Shown piece by piece: positions 12,783 through 12,949 of a DNA stretch of 12,949 nt (positions are counted from its first letter, which is position 1; each line of letters begins with the position of its first letter). The DNA is from an archaeon (GTDB lineage Archaea; Thermoproteota; Nitrososphaeria; Nitrososphaerales; UBA183). A program made the position numbers and the translations under genes. The stretch is taken from assembly GCA_021788415.1 (NCBI GenBank), contig JAJYKR010000010.1, forward strand, positions 1 through 12,949, given 5' to 3'. The notes beneath the pieces were generated by a model. That model was not told the DNA's origin, ran no database searches, and saw only the letters and a program-made list of their open reading frames with translations.

Positions 12783-12787
12783 TTTAA
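12783..12787 (-). promoter_or_regulatory. TATA-like box of the cupredoxin-oxidase unit
   Basis: TTTAA on the plus strand (TTAAA read on the minus strand) is centred 31 nt from the cupredoxin ATG. It is the nearest A/T-rich element and fits a leaderless transcript. Confidence 0.55.
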
Positions 12788-12802
12788 GGGTTTTCGCGCG
12801 CG

Positions 12803-12814
12803 CCCAATATTGGG
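12803..12814. repeat. 12-bp perfect palindrome upstream of the cupredoxin promoter
   Basis: CCCAATATTGGG is perfectly self-complementary. It lies about 23 bp upstream of the cupredoxin TATA-like box and 16 bp beyond the stop codon of the partial gene at the right edge. Its position suits an activator site for the cupredoxin unit. With no loop it is better as a protein-binding dyad than as an RNA hairpin. Confidence 0.45.
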
Positions 12815-12830
12815 TGAGAGGAAGGTTCCG

Positions 12831-12949
12831 TCAAGCCTTCGGGTGGTGCCCGAGGCTGTCGACCATCGGGCGCCGCCTCATCTGACCTGACTTGCTGGCA
12901 TCCACTCTGAGGATCGCAGGCGTCTTCTGGTTCCCCCTCACCGCTTCAA
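12831..12949 (-). CDS. C-terminal fragment of an unidentified protein (partial, 5' end outside window)
   Basis: On the minus strand, in the frame starting at base 12947, 38 codons run to TGA at 12831-12833. The protein ends in RRRPMVDSLGHHPKA. Third codon positions are almost all G or C, as in the surrounding genes, which supports real coding; the other frames on both strands have stops or poor composition. The fragment is basic and soluble, with no motif I can assign. It lies upstream of the cupredoxin gene on the same strand, but a palindrome and a TATA-like box in between suggest a separate transcript. Confidence 0.55.
   Translation of the reverse strand, partial: EAVRGNQKTPAILRVDASKSGQMRRRPMVDSLGHHPKA

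Noticed and set aside
12684..12890. Plus-strand open frame at the right edge
   Set aside because: It is antisense to the cupredoxin N-terminus and its promoter and crosses the palindrome. Composition does not look coding, and the minus-strand fragment at 12831-12949 is the better call.

Overview
This is a GC-rich archaeal chromosomal window. The archaeal assignment rests on three things seen here. Short A/T boxes resembling archaeal TATA elements sit about 27-34 nt upstream of almost every transcription-unit start, which implies leaderless or near-leaderless mRNAs. A DUF99/UPF0215 protein, typical of archaea, is present. The exported proteins are held by N-terminal membrane anchors with Ser/Thr-rich stalks rather than lipoboxes. 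The single-copper cupredoxin with such a stalk and the family-5 solute-binding protein would suit a high-GC Thermoproteota/Nitrososphaeria-like or Thermoplasmata-like lineage, but the phylum is a guess.

Layout. 1-99 (+) is the membrane-anchored C-terminus of a gene entering from the left. 161-505 (-) and 566-1495 (+) are a divergent pair of membrane or membrane-anchored proteins that appear to share one TATA box. 1587-1859 (+) encodes a small winged-helix regulator just upstream of a complete peptide-type ABC importer, dppA-dppB-dppC-dppD-dppF (1924-7633, +). In that operon the last four genes are joined by 4-nt stop/start overlaps, while a hairpin separates the binding protein from the rest. 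7694-8263 (+) is a small Mrr-like PD-(D/E)XK nuclease. 8315-9247 (+) is a Rossmann oxidoreductase of the dihydrodipicolinate reductase/2,4-diaminopentanoate dehydrogenase type. A 131-nt convergent spacer with two strong inverted repeats follows. On the minus strand lie a small two-helix membrane protein (9379-9675) and a PPC/DUF296 protein (9730-10131). The latter is divergent from the DUF99 gene (10193-10765, +), again across a shared TATA box. DUF99 overlaps by 50 nt the convergent GlcD-like FAD oxidase (10716-12218, -), which is preceded by a membrane-anchored cupredoxin (12218-12754, -) with a 1-nt overlap. A partial minus-strand gene enters at the right edge (12831-12949).

How the genes work together. 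The clear functional unit is the peptide/oligopeptide importer: an anchored extracellular binding protein, two permeases, and two ATPases with C-terminal four-cysteine oligopeptide-transporter domains. The adjacent winged-helix gene is a plausible local regulator. The cupredoxin/GlcD pair suggests 2-hydroxyacid oxidation linked to respiratory electron flow. However, the predicted locations differ (cytoplasmic flavoprotein, external copper protein) and no GlcF Fe-S partner is in the window. I found no mobile element, CRISPR array, tRNA or rRNA, and no multi-gene system that looks unprecedented. The most interesting signals are regulatory: shared bidirectional TATA boxes, inverted repeats at promoters, and the dppA/dppB hairpin.
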